A stretch of 64,000 nucleotides of DNA from Medicago truncatula (lineage: Eukaryota > Streptophyta > Magnoliopsida > Fabales > Fabaceae): assembly GCF_003473485.1 (NCBI RefSeq), contig NC_053043.1, forward strand, positions 7,636,001-7,700,000, read 5' to 3'. Shown here in pieces: positions 12,661 to 24,157 of this stretch (position 1 is the stretch's first letter; every line of letters starts with the position of its first letter). The notes beneath the pieces are model-generated. The model ran no database searches, was not told the DNA's origin, and worked only from the letters and a program-made list of their open reading frames with translations. Position numbers and translations under genes: made by a program.

Positions 12661-15600
12661 TCTATTAATTGTTTTTCATGTACATTAACTATATTATCCT
12701 GATTATCCATTGAAAATGAAAGAAATATAACTCATGCAGTTAAATGCATAAACCAACCACGTCAATAATTCATATATTAGAAGGATTTGCACTTCAAAGT
12801 TCATACGTCACTTTTCCAACATTATAAGCAATCGGATAACATATTATCATTAAAAGTTGTACAATTAGCCATACAAAGCTGGTAGCAACAGGTCGTATCT
12901 ACTACAAATTGCTTGAGGAATAACCTGAAATCAGAGAGGAAAAATCGACTTCATGATATTCATTGGATGCAAATATTGATGCTAAACCCTAGAAATGTGA
13001 AACATACAAAAAAAAAAAATCGCATACCTACCCAAAAAACAGGACAAAAATCACATAGAGAATGATAACAACAAACTGATTGAACAACTTGTCTAGGTTT
13101 ATCGGAAGTACCTGCAAATTGTACGTTTCAAAGCCAACAAATATTACAAGTTAGACATGATTTAGGAATCAAACACAACACAACCAATGATTCAACATAA
13201 AACATACAATATACCCATAACATAACCTCTACCATCCAAGAAGCTGATTCAACAATTAGAGCTAGCAAATGCAATCAACCATGCATTATGATCACTTCAA
13301 ACAAGGTATTCTACTCGGCCTAATTATATTTTTTTTATTTAACACTTTTGTTTTAATTTAATCACGAAACACTAATTGCAAGAGGTTATTAACAAATTAC
13401 AGATTCTTGCCAAAAACTTGCATGTGAGTGAAATTCATCGATTGAGTTATAATACTCACTAGAACAGAAGAGTAGTGATACATTGACCATCCCATATGGC
13501 AAACCCTGCATTCTACACCTGCATGTGACATGTTTGGTGAAAGAGAGAGAAAGGGAATGATAATAGGGAAGAGGAATAAAAAATAAAAAATGTCACATGG
13601 GATAGTATATGAGTGGTATGAAAAAAAGGGTGTCAACCCATAATTATCCAACACAAGAACGGAATCACTAGAAGCTAATAGTATTATTAAAATTCCCCAA
13701 GGTCTTCACACAAAAGTGCGGAAAACCACTTCAAATTCTCTCCATTTCTACATCCACAAGCTAAGCATATAGTATTATAAGTGTAATTTTGAAAGCCCTA
13801 AAAAAGCTCTAATCCTAGTGGTTGAGGGCCAATTAGTGATTTGGTAGCGCAATAAAGATATGAAAGAACTCTTCACCATTTGAAATCGTGGCAACCAGCA
13901 TGTGAAGAAGAAATGTTGACCATTTGGAATAGGGCATGCATGTGTAACTCGCAGAAGTAAATACAAACAAAACATGATAACATAAGATAAAATCGTATTA
14001 GATAATCAATATTAATAAATATTTTACGTGCAATGTGTATGTAAATTTAAAAGGGTTGATCTTAGTTCTCTTATTTTCGAAAGTGTCTTATATATGTGTT
14101 CTATAAAAGTTGTTTGCATTAAATTTTTACATGGACTAACATATTGTAGATGAGGACATTAAATTTTTTATTTAGACCTTACAAACTAGTTTTATCCAAA
14201 AAAGACTAGCTTTATCCAGCTTGTTTCCGCCCCCAATAATGGAATATAGATAGATAATCTACAAATATCACTAATAAGATTCATCAAATGCGGACTACAA
14301 ATATCACTAATAATACCCCCACTAAGAACACATGCTAGATGCTACGAACAAGTGCTAGCAAAATGTTACATATATCATGCCAAAGATAAAAGAAGAAGCT
14401 AGCTGGGAAAGTAAAGACAACGTAAAAGGCCAAAATATAAGGACAACTTCCGTAAGATATGCAACAAAAAGAATTGAAAGCAATTAAATTGCAATGTTCT
14501 ATACTGAATGAACTTATACAAAATTGATCAGACTAACAAGACACGTACAGATGGGAAAGCCACACTTTTTGACTTCTGAATTTAGCTAAAACATGTACAC
14601 GTGCAATATAATGTTTGGAAATCTAAAAATGACCCAATTCGTTTAAAAAAGATTGAAAAACAAATAAAACAGTCCAAAAATAACTATTAGCACCGTTTTT
14701 AAGGGCAATTCTAGGGTTTATCAAAAAAAGGAAATTCTTAGGAAATCAAACACTAAGAATTTGGTGCTATTTTGGTAGAATTTTTTTTGACAAAAATAAA
14801 TGATATTTATTCATTCAAATTGATAAAGTATATCGATACAAAACAAATTAAAAGTCTCTAAAAAATGATGAATCTGCGAACAAACTCATTTCATCCGTGT
14901 TAATAGCATAAAATGATAGAGTATTTATGCCTACAAATATGATTATATTGAAGTCTCCAGAATATTCATGTCTTCGGATCTACAACGTTGACGACGTCAA
15001 AGTCGTTGATTGAATTTGCACTTGCTCAAAGATAATATTTCAACCTGAATCAAATAAACATGGCATTAAGATGAGAAATCAAAAACACAGTGCACAAAGA
15101 CGAGAAATCAAAACAAACAGAGTCATGTAAAGATGACGAAATCACAAAAACAAACAAAAAAAAGATTGAAAATATATGAAAAACACTTATTTAACTAAAA
15201 ACAAATAATGAAAAACAATTCCAAGGGGTAATTTGTGTCAAAATTGACCCTAAATCACCCATTTTCGGTAGGTCAAGAAGAAGAAAAGTTGTTACGGCTA
15301 GGATTTGAGAAGGAGAAAAGACAACCAAATTATTGTTTGTTGTCCAAATAACATTTTGTGTGGTAGAGCCTTGGGTTGGGAAATCTTTTACAAACATTTG
15401 GAAAGAAAATATTTGAATCTCTTGTTTAGGGAAATAGATTAAGAAATGGTAGAAATTAGGGTTTCTTGTTGAAGCTAATTGTTTATAATTCTTGTAACTC
15501 TTTGTTAAAAGTTCATTGACAGTGAATTGGAGATATATATGTTCTTCCTATAGATGTAGGTCAATTTGAGATAAACTGGATATACAAACTATATTGGTAT

Positions 15601-16153
15601 TTACTCTTCTTCCTTGTTAATTATTATTTAACTCTGTTGATAACAAAAGGATAGATTAAAAATATATTTAAGTCTTTTTTTTTTACTGGATTGAAGAGAT
15701 TGAATGTTTATTAAGTAATAATTTAAAAAAAAAAATCATAAATGGATGGTGTGCATATATGCGATGCATGTAAGCACTTAAAATGCTCTTAGGAAATGAT
15801 CTCATTTGCCTATACCATGACAATGGTCGTTAACATTAGACTCCATTTAGGTCTTTTATGTAGCCGAATGTGGAAAAGCAGCATCGTATATATGGCGATA
15901 TGTTACACAACTACACAAGAAGTTCATTTCAACATTATAAGTTCCTTTCTCTAGAAAAAGAAAAGAAAAAACATTTAAAGTTTATAATCATATATGTGTA
16001 TACAACAAAATTAGGAACGTATCATGCTACACAAAGTCGACATTGGGATCATATCTCAATCAGGCTTTAACTTTCTTATCATGATAAGAGAAGACAAAAA
16101 CATATGGTAAAAGAGGACAGCTCCATAGTACTCTTTTTCTTTTCTTTGTGGCT
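12661..16153. other. Gene-free stretch
   Basis: No supported gene. Small minus-strand frames at 13397-13654, 13775-13975 and 15191-15397 lack domains and splice context. The sequence near 15190-15480 is CT-rich on the minus strand and could be a fragment of an untranslated leader, but nothing coding follows it. Confidence 0.45.
14185..14217 (+). repeat. Very short A-rich insertion between 13-bp repeats
   Basis: ACTAGTTTTATCC (14185-14197) and ACTAGCTTTATCC (14205-14217) flank only seven bases, AAAAAAG. It resembles the poly(A) micro-insertions elsewhere in the window, but the insert is too short to exclude simple slippage or a tandem duplication. Confidence 0.35.
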
Positions 16154-16162
16154 AGCACTTTA

Positions 16163-16909
16163 GGTGTGTGTTCACATCGGAAAGGTTAATCCTTTCCCAC
16201 CATGAGAAAATTGGATTCAATGATTAGATTAGGTGAAGAACATATTCTTAACATGCTCTCTCAACACTAGATTTTTCTTCACACTATCTTCCAATAATTT
16301 AAAAATTCTAAAAATTAATTTTCAGAAATTAAAAAAATCGAAAAAAATTCAGATAATTTTTTTTTAAAAATTCTGTAATTCATTTATTGAATGTTAGAAT
16401 TTTTTTTTTTGAAAAAAATATTATTTCAATAAAATTAAAATTTTGGAAACTATGATAAGTTTTTATTTTTCTAAAAAGAATATATTTTTTTAATTTCATA
16501 ATAAAATAAGATATTCTGAAAAATAAAATAAAAATCCTAAAAAAAATATTTTGAAATTAAAGTTTTTTATTTTTCTAAGAAAATAAAATTCTGGAAAATA
16601 AGGTTTTTGAAAAAATTTTGAAATAAAATTCTGAACAATTTTTTTTTTTTCATTTTTTCAAAAAAAAAATTCTAACAATCAATAAATGAATTACAGAATT
16701 TAAAAAAAATATTATCTGAATTTTTTTATATTTTTTTAATTTCTGAAAATTAATTAATTTTTAGAATTTTTAAATTGTTAGAAGATAGTGTGAAGAAAAA
16801 TCTAGTGTTGAGAGAGCATGTTAAGAATATGTTCTTCACTTAAGCTAATCATTGAATCCAACTTTCCCATAGTGGGAAAAGATTAACCTTTCCCATGTGA
16901 AATGCCACC
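16163..16909. mobile_element. Mutator-like foldback element, 747 bp
   Basis: The element is close to one long imperfect palindrome. The left arm has TTCACAT followed by GGAAAGGTTAATC, then GAAGAACATATTCTTAACATG and CACACTATCTTC. The right arm repeats these in inverse order. The outer ends (GGTG...CACC) sit between a 9-bp duplication with one mismatch, AGCACTTTA / AGCATTTTA, at 16154-16162 and 16910-16918. Nothing in it is coding. If transcribed it would give a hairpin several hundred bases long. Confidence 0.7.
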
Positions 16910-16918
16910 AGCATTTTA

Positions 16919-17846
16919 TGTGTACCATGTCATACAAAGAGATTCTATATATCCATGAAAATATTGTTTTGTATTTTAGGGGGAAAAGTACAAAATTGGT
17001 TTAATTACTCAAACATGCATATAGAATTTATCCCCAAGGTTGCAACTATCATATTAGATTCATCCCAAATTTGGATTCTTATTTGGTGGTCCAAATGTTG
17101 GAGAAATAAGATAAATGTGGCAACTCCTATAAATCAAAAAAGAGAAGACAAGTGTGAGAGATAGTTGTTTGGAGACAACCAAGAGCCTGAAAAAGAGCAT
17201 AACTTTATATTTTGAGGCAGGGAGAAGAGCTTATTCAACTAGTATGGTCGTTTTGTTACCCCAATATAATTCACTCATTCATTTTTCAATTTATGCTTAT
17301 TGGAAAAACCTTAAATCTCATATTGAATAGTGATGAAATCTGATAAAGTGTGTAAATTTATCAGAATAAGTTAGGTTTAACATAAAAAGTCAAGTATCAT
17401 ATAGCATGTTTGGATCATTTACCGTTTACATTCACACACCAGATTCAACGGAAAGAAAAAAAAAAAAAAAAAAAACTCAAATCACACATTAAATAAAGAT
17501 AAGATTTGAAAAAGTTTATAAGAATAAATATCTCTCACTTAAATATCATTTTTATAAGCCTAATCCTATAAAAAAAAAAAAAAAAAAAAACTAATTTTAA
17601 TCACATTCTGTAAGTAGCAAATTAGGTAAAAAAATTGGTACAAATCTTGTTATGTGTTGTTGTTTTATATCTAATCAAGAGAAATTACTATTTTTTTTTA
17701 ATATATGAGAAATAAAACTATGCTTTCATCCTATATGTTCATATTTAATTTTATTTGCATAAAAGCAAACTGTTTTATATGCACATCTTGTTAATAAAAG
17801 TCTCGTATTAAATATCGGTCCTCACTCTAATTACAAGTCGGATTTA
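16919..17846. other. Gene-free stretch
   Basis: I see no gene or element with defined ends, only AT-rich sequence with two long A runs (near 17457-17475 and 17571-17590) that lack flanking duplications. Confidence 0.45.
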
Positions 17847-17891
17847 TAAGACCAACTACAATGAGGGTGTTGAAAGCCATATTCAATAAGC

Positions 17892-17906
17892 AAACCATTG
17901 GAGAGG
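17892..17906 (+). promoter_or_regulatory. Subterminal direct repeat, left copy
   Basis: AACCATTGGAGAGG lies about 45 bases inside the left end. The same word, in the same orientation, lies about 115 bases inside the right end (near 21479-21493). Each is next to GGGTGTTGAA. Subterminal repeats of this type in PIF/Harbinger elements are candidate binding sites for ORF1 protein or transposase; that role is inferred. Confidence 0.55.
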
Positions 17907-17959
17907 GGGGTGTTGAAAGTGAGCTGGAGGAAAGAGATGATGAATATATTCAATAGGTT

Positions 17960-18065
17960 GAATTCTGACGCCGGAAGCCACGTGGCGCGCTCGGATTGGG
18001 TCTTTTTTGGCGCGTGCGTTACACGCGCCGACAAGGCGCGTCGGTTGCAGTTGGACGCGGAGAGA
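17960..18065. promoter_or_regulatory. GC- and CpG-rich block in transposon leader
   Basis: This roughly 100-bp stretch is sharply GC-rich compared with everything around it. It contains GGCGCG words and a hairpin with arms GGCGCGTG and CACGCGCC at 18009-18029. It lies between the left terminus and ORF1, where the element's promoter should be. A regulatory or methylation-target role is only an inference. Confidence 0.45.
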
Positions 18066-18330
18066 GAATCTGTTTTGGATAGATGCTGCCACGCGTCGCT
18101 TTCTGGTTGGCTGGCCTGGATTTTTATCTTCTTAATACTTTGGACTCAATTATTTCATTGCAAATAATTTTATTTTATTTTATTTTTTTCACCAAAATTC
18201 GTGATTTTTTTTTCTCTATAAATAGAGACTTGGATCATTTGATTTGGACACAGAAAAAAAAACCATAATTTTCACTCTCTTAATCTTATTATTAGCATTT
18301 CTTTTGAAGTTTTAGTCTTTAATTAGTGAA

Positions 18331-19518
18331 ATGGATCCCACTAACAATCAATCCAACACCCAAAATTCTTCTGATTACCCTTTTAGCTACCAAAATCAAT
18401 TTCCCAACTCACATCCTCAAAACCCAAATCAATTTCCCAACCAATATCCTCAAAACCCAAATCAATTCCTCAACCAACATCCTCAAAACCCAAATCAATT
18501 CCCCAACCAAAATCCTCAAAACATGTCTAATTTTGGTTTTGCCTCAAATTTCAATCACCCATCCTCTGTTCCAAACAACTTTAATCCATATTTTAGATCT
18601 ATGATGGGATATCCATCTCAAACACCCCCATTTAATGGTTATATGCCAATGGTGAATGAAAATTTTCAGAGTGTTGATGAATATCCTGAATTTTCATCAC
18701 AAATAAATCGTGGTGGAATGACACGAGATAATGAAGTTGCTCCAACTCCAGAGGATACAACTCCAAAGAGCAAGAGAAACCAACAACCATCATGGAACAC
18801 TGAACAAAATTTGGTGTTAATTAGTGGGTGGATAAAATATGGAACATGCAGTGTTGTCGGAAGAAACCAGACAAGTGAATCATATTGGGGTAAAATTGCT
18901 GAGTATTGTAACGAGCATTGCTCATTCGATTCTCCGCGCGATGTAGTTGCATGCCGAAACCGTTTTAATTATATGAACAAATTAATAAATAAATGGGTTG
19001 GTGCTTATGATAGCGCTAAGCGTATGCAAGGAAGCGGTTGGTCGGAAGATGATGTTTTCAAAAAAGCTCAAGAATTATATGGATGTGGGAAGAATGTTCA
19101 ATTTACTTTAATGGAAGAATGGCGCGCTCTCCGAGATCAACCACGGTATGGTAGTCAAGTGGGAGGAAATGTTGACTCAGGAAGTAGTGGATCTAAGAGA
19201 TCTTACGAGGACTCTGTAGGATCTAGTGCTCGTCCAATGGGTAGGGATGCAGCTAAAAAAAAAGGTAAGAAGAAAAGCAAGGGCGAGACATTGGAGAAGG
19301 TGGAAAAGGAATGAGTTCAATTCAAAGAATTAAAAGAGCAAGAGATTGAACAATTGAAAGAGTTAACTTTGGTGAAACAACAGAAAAACAAGTTGCTGCA
19401 AGAAAAGACTCAAGCTAAAAAAATGAAAATGTATCTAAAGTTAAGGGACGAAGAGCATCTCGATGACCGGAAGAATGAGCTGTTGGGGAAGTTGGAGCGT
19501 GAGCTGTTTGAAAATTAA
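18331..19518 (+). pseudogene. Pong-type ORF1, Myb/SANT-like protein, one in-frame stop
   Basis: ORF1 of the transposon. It reads from ATG at 18331 to a TGA at 19312-19314 (327 residues). The same frame then continues without interruption for 67 codons to TAA at 19516-19518. That tail is charged and coiled-coil-like, with repeated KEL/EQE/KLR words, and belongs to the usual ORF1 C-terminus. Residues 25-65 are a repetitive N/P/Q-rich segment built from an 11-residue unit (NPNQFPNQxPQ). Residues about 150-270 form the trihelix/Myb-SANT-like domain (PSWNTEQNLVLISGW, RDVVACRNRFNYMNK, MEEWRALRDQPR). A basic cluster, KKKGKKKSK, precedes the stop. In Pong elements ORF1 is thought to bind the ends and assist the transposase. 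The product may still fold but would lack its C-terminal coil. Plant genome annotations often label such ORFs trihelix or glutathione-transferase-like proteins. Confidence 0.88.
18397..18522 (+). repeat. 33-bp coding tandem repeat in ORF1
   Basis: About four copies of a 33-bp unit containing CCTCAAAACCCAAATCAAT encode the N/P/Q-rich segment of ORF1. The period is a multiple of three, so copy number can change without breaking the frame. Confidence 0.8.
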
Positions 19519-19547
19519 TTTTAATCAAATATTTGTTCGTATTCAGT

Positions 19548-19730
19548 CAACATTATCAGTGTTGTCTAGTCCCGACTGTTTGCTTTAATATTTGTCAGTG
19601 TTGTCTAGTCCGTAGTGTTTGCTTTAATAATTATCAAAGTCTTGTGTAGTCCTCACTGTTTGCTTTAATAATTATCAGAGTGTTGTCTAGTCCTCACTGT
19701 TTGCTTTAATAATTATCAGTGTTTGCTTTA
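19548..19730 (+). repeat. Tandem repeat between ORF1 and ORF2
   Basis: Four to five degenerate units of about 40-45 bp contain GTTGTCTAGTCC and TGTTTGCTTTAATA. They lie in the spacer between the two transposon genes, probably in the ORF1 3' UTR or the ORF2 promoter. Confidence 0.8.
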
Positions 19731-19806
19731 ATACAATACAATAACTTATTTCGAATCCGTTAGTGTCCACCACACAATGTACTTATATATAGGGACTCAT
19801 GTCTAC

Positions 19807-19880
19807 TTCCAATATCACAAATCTCATTCCTATCTATTTCCAATATCACAAATCTCATTCCTATCTATTTCCAATATCAC
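19807..19880 (+). repeat. 31-bp tandem repeat before ORF2
   Basis: TTCCAATATCAC starts at 19807, 19838 and 19869, an exact 31-bp period, immediately upstream of the ORF2 start codon. It is probably leader sequence of the transposase transcript. Confidence 0.85.
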
Positions 19881-19892
19881 CAAAGACTATCA

Positions 19893-21173
19893 ATGGATCC
19901 TTTTGATATCGAAGCCTACAAACAAAAACGTGATATTGAAGACACTTATATCGTCAACCGATTTATTCAGCGTCGAAAAGAATTAGAGGAAGGTAGTGGA
20001 TCTCGTAGTAGAAAATATTTAAATAGAGATCATGCAGCGGCAAACCAAAGACTCATTGACGACTACTTTGCCAATAAGCCTACATATGACGATGCAATGT
20101 TTCGTCGTCGGTACCAGATGCAAAAGCATGTTTTCCTTCGAATCGTTGGAGACCTTTCAATTACTGATAACTACTTCACCCAGCGAGTTGATGCCGCCAA
20201 CAAATAAGGTATATCACCGTTAGCAAAATGTACTACAGCAATGCGAATGTTAGCATATGGCGTGGCAGCAGATGCGGTCGATGAATACATCAAAATAGGA
20301 GGTACTACAGCATTGGAGTGCTTACGTAGATTCTGTAAAGGAATCATACGATTGTATGAGGAAGTGTACCTGAGAGCACCAAACCAAGATGACCTTCAAA
20401 GAATACTACATGTTAGTGAAATGCGGGGGTTCCCAGGGATGATCGGGAGTATTGACTGCATGCACTGGGAGTGGAAAAATTGTCCTAAAGCATGGGAAGG
20501 TCAATTCACCAGGGGGGATAAGGGAACCACCACAGTTATTCTTGAAGCAGTTGCATCTCATGATCTATGGATCTGGCGTGCCTTTTTTGGATGTCCAGGA
20601 ACGTTGAACGATATCAATGTTCTAGACCGGTCACCGGTGTTTGATGATGTGGAACAGGGAAAGGCTCCACGGGTGAATTTCTTTGTGAATCAACGTCCCT
20701 ATAATATGGCATACTATCTAGCTGATGGTATCTACCCTTCTTATCCAACTTTCGTCAAATCAATTAGACTTCCTCAAAGTGAACCTGATAAGTTATTCGC
20801 AAAACATCAGGAGAGCTGTCGGAAGGACATCGAACGTGCTTTTGGAGTGCTTCAAGCTCGATTTAAAATCACCCGTGAACCAGCTCGCTTGTGGGACATA
20901 GCCGATTTGGGTATCATCATGAGGTCATGCATCATATTGCATAATATGATTGTTGAGGATGAACGAGATACATATGCTCAACGTTGGACCGATTTTGAGC
21001 AATCTGAGGGAAGTGGATCTAGTACAGCACAACCATACTCGATTGAGGTGTTACCCACTTTTGCAAATCATGTGCGTGCTAGATCCGAGTTGCGTGATCC
21101 AAATGTTCATCACGAATTGCAAGCAGATCTAGTGAAGCACATATGGACAAAGTTTGGAATGTTTCACGATTGA
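19893..21173 (+). pseudogene. Pong-type DDE transposase, one in-frame stop
   Basis: ORF2 of the transposon. ATG at 19893 opens a frame stopped by TAA at codon 105 (20205-20207). The same frame then runs on to TGA at 21171-21173, so a single nonsense change breaks what would be a 426-residue protein. The first part has the N-terminal RRRYQMQKHVFLRIV region. The second, open from an internal ATG at 20241, has the DDE_Tnp_4 nuclease core: GMIGSIDCMHW (first Asp), the TLNDINVLD block, YYLADGIYP (second Asp) and RKDIERAFGVLQARF (catalytic Glu, 35 residues after the second Asp). The full catalytic triad is therefore present. Reinitiation at 20241 would give a protein lacking the N-terminal helices, which is unlikely to be active alone. 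Confidence 0.92.
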
Positions 21174-21478
21174 AGATGATTTGTATCGTACTAAGTAAAT
21201 TACTTGTGTGTTGTGTGCTTGTTTGTTGTCTTGCATTTTAAGCTATTTGTGTGACCCGTACTTAGTTTGTTGTATTGCATTTTATTTATGTTAAGAAAAT
21301 ATAAATAAATTATTTAAATAAATTTTGTTTTTACAAAAAAAAAAAAAATTGTTAAGTGTTTCTTCATTTTAATTTAATTATAATCGATAATTGTAATTTT
21401 ATGTAATTATAAAAACAAAAATATAAAATTAAATAAGAATAAGAAATAAAAGGTGGTGGGGTAGGGTGTTGAATGAAA

Positions 21479-21493
21479 AAACCATTGGAGAGG
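21479..21493 (+). promoter_or_regulatory. Subterminal direct repeat, right copy
   Basis: Right-hand copy of AACCATTGGAGAGG, in the same orientation as the left copy rather than inverted, among several TGTTGAA words near the right end. Confidence 0.55.
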
Positions 21494-21608
21494 TAAAAAT
21501 TGAATGGGTGTTGAATTAAGAGAGAGAGAAAATGATGTGGAGTGTTGGGAATTGAAAAAGTGGGTGTTGAAGGTTGTTGAATGTATTTTACCATTGTAAA
21601 TGGTCTAA

Positions 21609-21944
21609 GATTGAATTAGACTCAATCCAAAATTCTAGATGTTTTAGACTCAATTTAAGAATTATTGGTATACGTGATGTATTGGGTCATCCCTATCAAG
21701 TTACTCAAATCACGCTCTAGATGTTCAATTATGGCGTGAGGAGTGTGTTAAAGATTCACACATTAGATAAGATCTGAGGTAGTCATCACTTTTCTAACCG
21801 ATTTTATAAGACTAAGTTAACCCAATCAAAAAGTATATAGCACACCTTCTAAAATTAATCAATATGTTAATAATTGATGAATAGGGATGTCAATTTACCC
21901 TGTGACCATGGAGTAAGAATCTTCTCCATTTGTCAAAGTAAAAG
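21609..21944. other. Gene-free flank of transposon
   Basis: No coding sequence or element end recognised. Confidence 0.45.
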
Positions 21945-22013
21945 GAGTCTATTATATAATGGCTTTGCCATTTCGTCTATCTACCAAAAAAAAAAAAAAA
22001 AAAGAGTCTATTA
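21945..22013 (+). mobile_element. Severely 5'-truncated SINE with 10-bp TSD
   Basis: A perfect GAGTCTATTA duplication (21945-21954 and 22004-22013) bounds 49 bp: a 31-bp stub containing GGCTTTGCCATTTCGTC and ending CTATCTACC, then A18. The stub matches the 3' end of the fuller SINE at 40229-40405 (minus) and the related copy ending near 57306. This supports 5' truncation of a known element of this genome. Confidence 0.85.
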
Positions 22014-24157
22014 CAACATTATCTGAATGAAGTTTAAGAATGGTGGTGAGTATCGTGCTCCCTATCCTGCGAGGTCTTCATAGAAAATATTACCACAATA
22101 TTCTGTTGAAAATGTACAAATTGTTACAAGCACAATTTCTTTTAATCATTTTACCATTTAAAAACTCGACATAATTTAAAACAACAATCTCAATAGCAAA
22201 ACAAACAATGGATTTAAGGTGTGGATATAAATGATGAGTGGTTCGGAAGACGGAAATATTAAACTTTAATATCATCTTAAATTTTATATTAGGTTTAACT
22301 CACTTATAAACACATATTTTGGTCTTATCACATATAATATGAGACTCTTAACATAATAGATAAATTTATTATTATTTTCATCTCTATCTTCAGTGCTATT
22401 TCAATTTTTAAATTATCTTAGTATCATTATATATATATATATCGTATATTATTGTCTTTGGTTTGTAATGTTTCATCTATTAATCTCAATAGAAATGGCA
22501 GGCGCAGAAGAAGCATTGGCAGCAACAATTTATTGATAATATACTGCAAGTTGTAATCTATATATATAAGTCACAAATGTCACGCACAGACCTAATTGAT
22601 AACCTGATATAAATTGATAATAATATCTGCTAACTGAAATGCTTATACATCACTGATCTCTCTCCACACACTTACTCAACTGATAAAAAATTAAGAATAG
22701 ATACTCTATTTTTATATTACAAACTTGGAAAATTATTTATTCTATGTATGTTTGATGTGGACCAAGATGCTAATGGAATCGTGGGAAAATCATTGCTCAT
22801 ACTTCCTTTACCTATTTTATATATATATATATATCATATGGGATGCAAAGCCAAGACTATGCCCCCTTTATACTAAAGGTGATTTTGACCATACATGCAT
22901 TGTTAATGTGTGTGTTATAAATAAATGTTTAATTCTGCTTCCTTTTTATCAATTTTTTCAACGATTACTTCTCTGATATTCTTTATTATCATTTTAGCAA
23001 ATTTGTTGATTTAGTACAACCAAATTTTCCAAAACCATAAATACTCTATAGGTATGTTTGGACTGCTTACTTTTCATTTTTAAAATTATCGGTATTATTG
23101 AATGTTTTTTATATAAATTAAGTGTGATTGTAGTATTATTTGATATTTTTTATGTTATTCTCTTAAAAAAATTAAATTTAAAATATAGACTTAGTTCTTG
23201 AAATCTTTATCTCCAATATTCAACTCAAAATACCTTAAAAGGGAAAAGGTTTGGGGAATTAAAATTGTAATGCGCTTACCTTTTTAAATATGGGGTGGTG
23301 AGTGGAAGCATAAAGGAAGTTGCATGTGTGTTATATCACGCACCTTTGAGTTTCTTTTTTCTTGATTCCCAATAAACACTTTGCATAAGAATACAAAATG
23401 GAAATTTATTAATGATTTTACTCACATTAGGCATAAAACTCGTTATATAGAAAGCAATTGAACTCAAGTAATCAACTCCACAAAAAATTAAACCATTTAG
23501 AAGAATCAAAATTCAATTTGTGAGTAAAAGAATTTGTGATCATTTGATACTTACATAAGGATCGAACTTTAGATTACCACCATTTTCTTCCTTTAAAAAC
23601 AAAGGGTCAACATACACACAATAAAAAAAAACTTGGTTAGCTAACAATACTACCCAAAAAAATATCACTAGGAAATGTACCCTTCATTAATTGTACGAAC
23701 CGTCAAAAGATCACCACATTTTAGTTCATATGGTTTGTATTTTAAAACAAAGAAAAACCTTTTAAATACAATAATCGAACCAAACTGTGTTATTTCTACT
23801 TAACAGCGTGCGATTTTGGATTTTTTTTTAACTAAAATGCGTCAATCTATAATATTAGTACCGACTTTAAAATAACTAAAATTAACAAAGAATGATCAAT
23901 TTGGATGGATGAACATGAATTAAGATGTGTGTTAAAAGATCACGCATCTAAATTAAGAATATGAGTATTGTCAACTGAGTTGAGGGAGATCATCCAAACT
24001 CAACCCCCCTTAAATTTGATTGGATAAAATATATGATCTTCAACATTCTTTTTTATTTAATTATTTTAGATTTTAAATCGACTTTAACTATAATTAAGTA
24101 TGGTAGTACCAAATATATTTCCTAGTAAATATATTTAGTGGAGTACTCGAGATGTTA
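22014..24157. other. Gene-free stretch
   Basis: AT-rich intergenic sequence with short TA runs near 22429-22442 and 22819-22832. No gene or bounded element was found. Confidence 0.45.

Larger units (their letters stand above)
17850..21605 (+). mobile_element. Pong-like PIF/Harbinger DNA transposon, 3.76 kb
   Basis: A complete element. The ends are the imperfect inverted repeat GACCAACTACAATG (left) and GACCATTTACAATG (right, complement), very close to the known Pong/mPing terminus. A TAA target duplication flanks it (17847-17849 and 21606-21608), the preferred Pong target. It encodes the two proteins that this family needs, in the same orientation: a Myb/SANT-like ORF1 (18331-19518) and a DDE transposase (19893-21173). 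Each is broken by one in-frame stop. Subterminal copies of TGTTGAA and of AACCATTGGAGAGG probably include protein-binding sites. With both ORFs interrupted the copy is probably not autonomous as it stands, although its ends remain intact and could respond to proteins supplied by another copy. Confidence 0.93.
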
